From: Candidatus Ruthturnera sp. | GTDB taxonomy: Bacteria; Pseudomonadota; Gammaproteobacteria; PS1; Pseudothioglobaceae | Length of the DNA: 6,159 nt | Assembly (NCBI GenBank): GCA_018648985.1 | Contig: JABGOT010000105.1 | Span: forward strand, 1 to 6,159 | Direction: 5' to 3' | Part shown: positions 5,516 through 6,159 of the stretch, piece by piece | How the letters are laid out: each line of letters opens with the position of its first letter | Position numbering within the stretch: the stretch's first letter is position 1 | Notes under the pieces: generated by a model | Database searches by the model: none | What the model saw: only the letters and a program-made list of their open reading frames with translations | What the model was told of the DNA's origin: nothing | Made by a program: the position numbers and the translations under genes

Positions 5516-6159
5516 ATGGATAGTATTCTTGATTTCTTTGTTAAACAAAAAAAACTAGCATTAGTCTTTACCGTAAGTGTAATCGCGGTAGGGCTATTGG
5601 CGCTTAGTAGTATTCAAAGAGACCAATTTCCAGCGGTTGATTTTGAGGTTATGTCTATCTCAACGGCCTATCCTGGCGCCTCACCTGAGGATGTGGAGCA
5701 AAACGTAACCAACCTTATTGAAGACGAACTCAGTAATATTTCTGGTATTGATAAGTTTGTTTCAGTTTCTCGAGAGGGGCGCTCAAGTATTACCGTAACG
5801 TTATCTCAAGACGTGAGTGATATTGACACGCTTAAACAAGACATTAGAAATGCGGTAAATCGTATTAAATCTTTACCAGCCGAAGTGGTTAGCTTACCCA
5901 GCGTTCGTGACCAAAAAACCTCTAGAAAAAGTGTTATTAAAATAAGTATTGGCGCTGAGGGTTTGTCTTACGCTGAGTTAAGGAAAATTACCGACAATAT
6001 TGCCGATTCTCTTGAGTTGGTTGATGGTGTTTCTGAAGTAGTTAAAGACGGTTATTTAGATCGAGAAATACAAATTAGAATCAACCCTGAAAAGCTTTAT
6101 CAACATAAGCTTTCCTTGCCTCAAATTATAGAGGCTATTGCCAAGCGCAATACGCGCTA
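5516..6159 (+). CDS. RND-family efflux permease, N-terminal part (cut by window edge)
   Basis: 214 codons plus two bases are visible; RND permeases normally exceed 1000 residues, so this is about the first fifth. Family knowledge: HAE-type RND permeases are inner-membrane proton antiporters that export drugs, fatty compounds or other hydrophobic substrates, working as trimers with a membrane-fusion protein and an outer-membrane channel. Seen: a short cytoplasmic N-terminus with VKQKK (9-13), a first membrane helix about 14-32, then the periplasmic porter region with FPAVDFEV (38-45), the hallmark YPGASPEDVEQNVT (52-65), IEDELSNISGI (68-78) and SVSREGRSSITV (83-94), and a second porter subdomain from about 139. 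The start matches the usual position one short segment before helix 1. The proton-relay aspartates of helix 4 lie outside the window, so substrate class and activity cannot be judged. No membrane-fusion-protein gene precedes it; the upstream neighbour is typA. I give no symbol because acrB, mexB or similar names would be guesswork. Confidence 0.9.
   Translation, partial: MDSILDFFVKQKKLALVFTVSVIAVGLLALSSIQRDQFPAVDFEVMSISTAYPGASPEDVEQNVTNLIEDELSNISGIDKFVSVSREGRSSITVTLSQDVSDIDTLKQDIRNAVNRIKSLPAEVVSLPSVRDQKTSRKSVIKISIGAEGLSYAELRKITDNIADSLELVDGVSEVVKDGYLDREIQIRINPEKLYQHKLSLPQIIEAIAKRNTR

Noticed and set aside
6091..6113. Inverted repeat around two HindIII-like AAGCTT sites in the RND gene
   Set aside because: The pairing needs a 1-nt bulge, and the arms follow repeated Lys-Leu codons (EKLYQHKL); no T-run follows.
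1..6159. Frequent GATC sites, often within TTGATCAA
   Set aside because: They mostly come from common Asp-Gln and Ile-Asp codon pairs and are spread over coding sequence; no origin-like cluster is seen.
1..6159. CRISPR arrays, insertion sequences, tRNA genes or a novel defence system
   Set aside because: Nearly all of the window is taken up by five recognisable housekeeping or transport genes; no repeat array, transposase, integrase or RNA gene was seen.

Overview
The window is an ordinary, densely coding piece of a bacterial chromosome. All five genes have close relatives in Gammaproteobacteria. RlmE, IspB, DinG and TypA align in memory along the length available with the E. coli proteins, and ispB, rlmE and typA have nearly the same lengths (323, 205 and 606 residues against about 323, 209 and 607). 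Base composition is AT-leaning, roughly 40% GC by eye. A streamlined or marine gammaproteobacterium, for example the Thioglobaceae/SUP05 sulfur oxidisers, would fit, but that is only a guess from composition and compact layout.

The left half (1-3577) is a minus-strand operon in the order rlmE, ispB, dinG. The gaps are very tight: 6 nt between rlmE and ispB, and a 1-nt TAATG overlap between ispB and dinG. RlmE methylates 23S rRNA (Um2552), IspB builds the polyprenyl tail of the respiratory quinone, and DinG is an iron-sulfur XPD-like DNA helicase. DinG runs off the left edge and lacks its C-terminus. These functions are not one pathway, so the operon looks like shared housekeeping expression.

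An 80-bp divergent intergenic region (3578-3657) separates this operon from plus-strand typA (bipA), a ribosome-associated GTPase (3658-5478). RlmE and TypA both act on the 50S subunit or its assembly, so the divergent pair has a ribosome-biogenesis flavour. A short 37-bp gap then leads to the first 214 codons of an RND-family efflux permease (5516 to the right edge). No terminator is visible between typA and the RND gene, and a good extended -10 lies just before the RND start.

I found no mobile element, RNA gene, CRISPR array or novel multi-gene system. The second-look items are structural. A near-perfect 28-bp palindrome sits in the 5' part of dinG and, read on the plus strand, is followed by a T-run like an antisense terminator. 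A perfect 8-bp hairpin spans the last codons of rlmE just before the ispB start. No Shine-Dalgarno-like sequence is visible before any of the five start codons.
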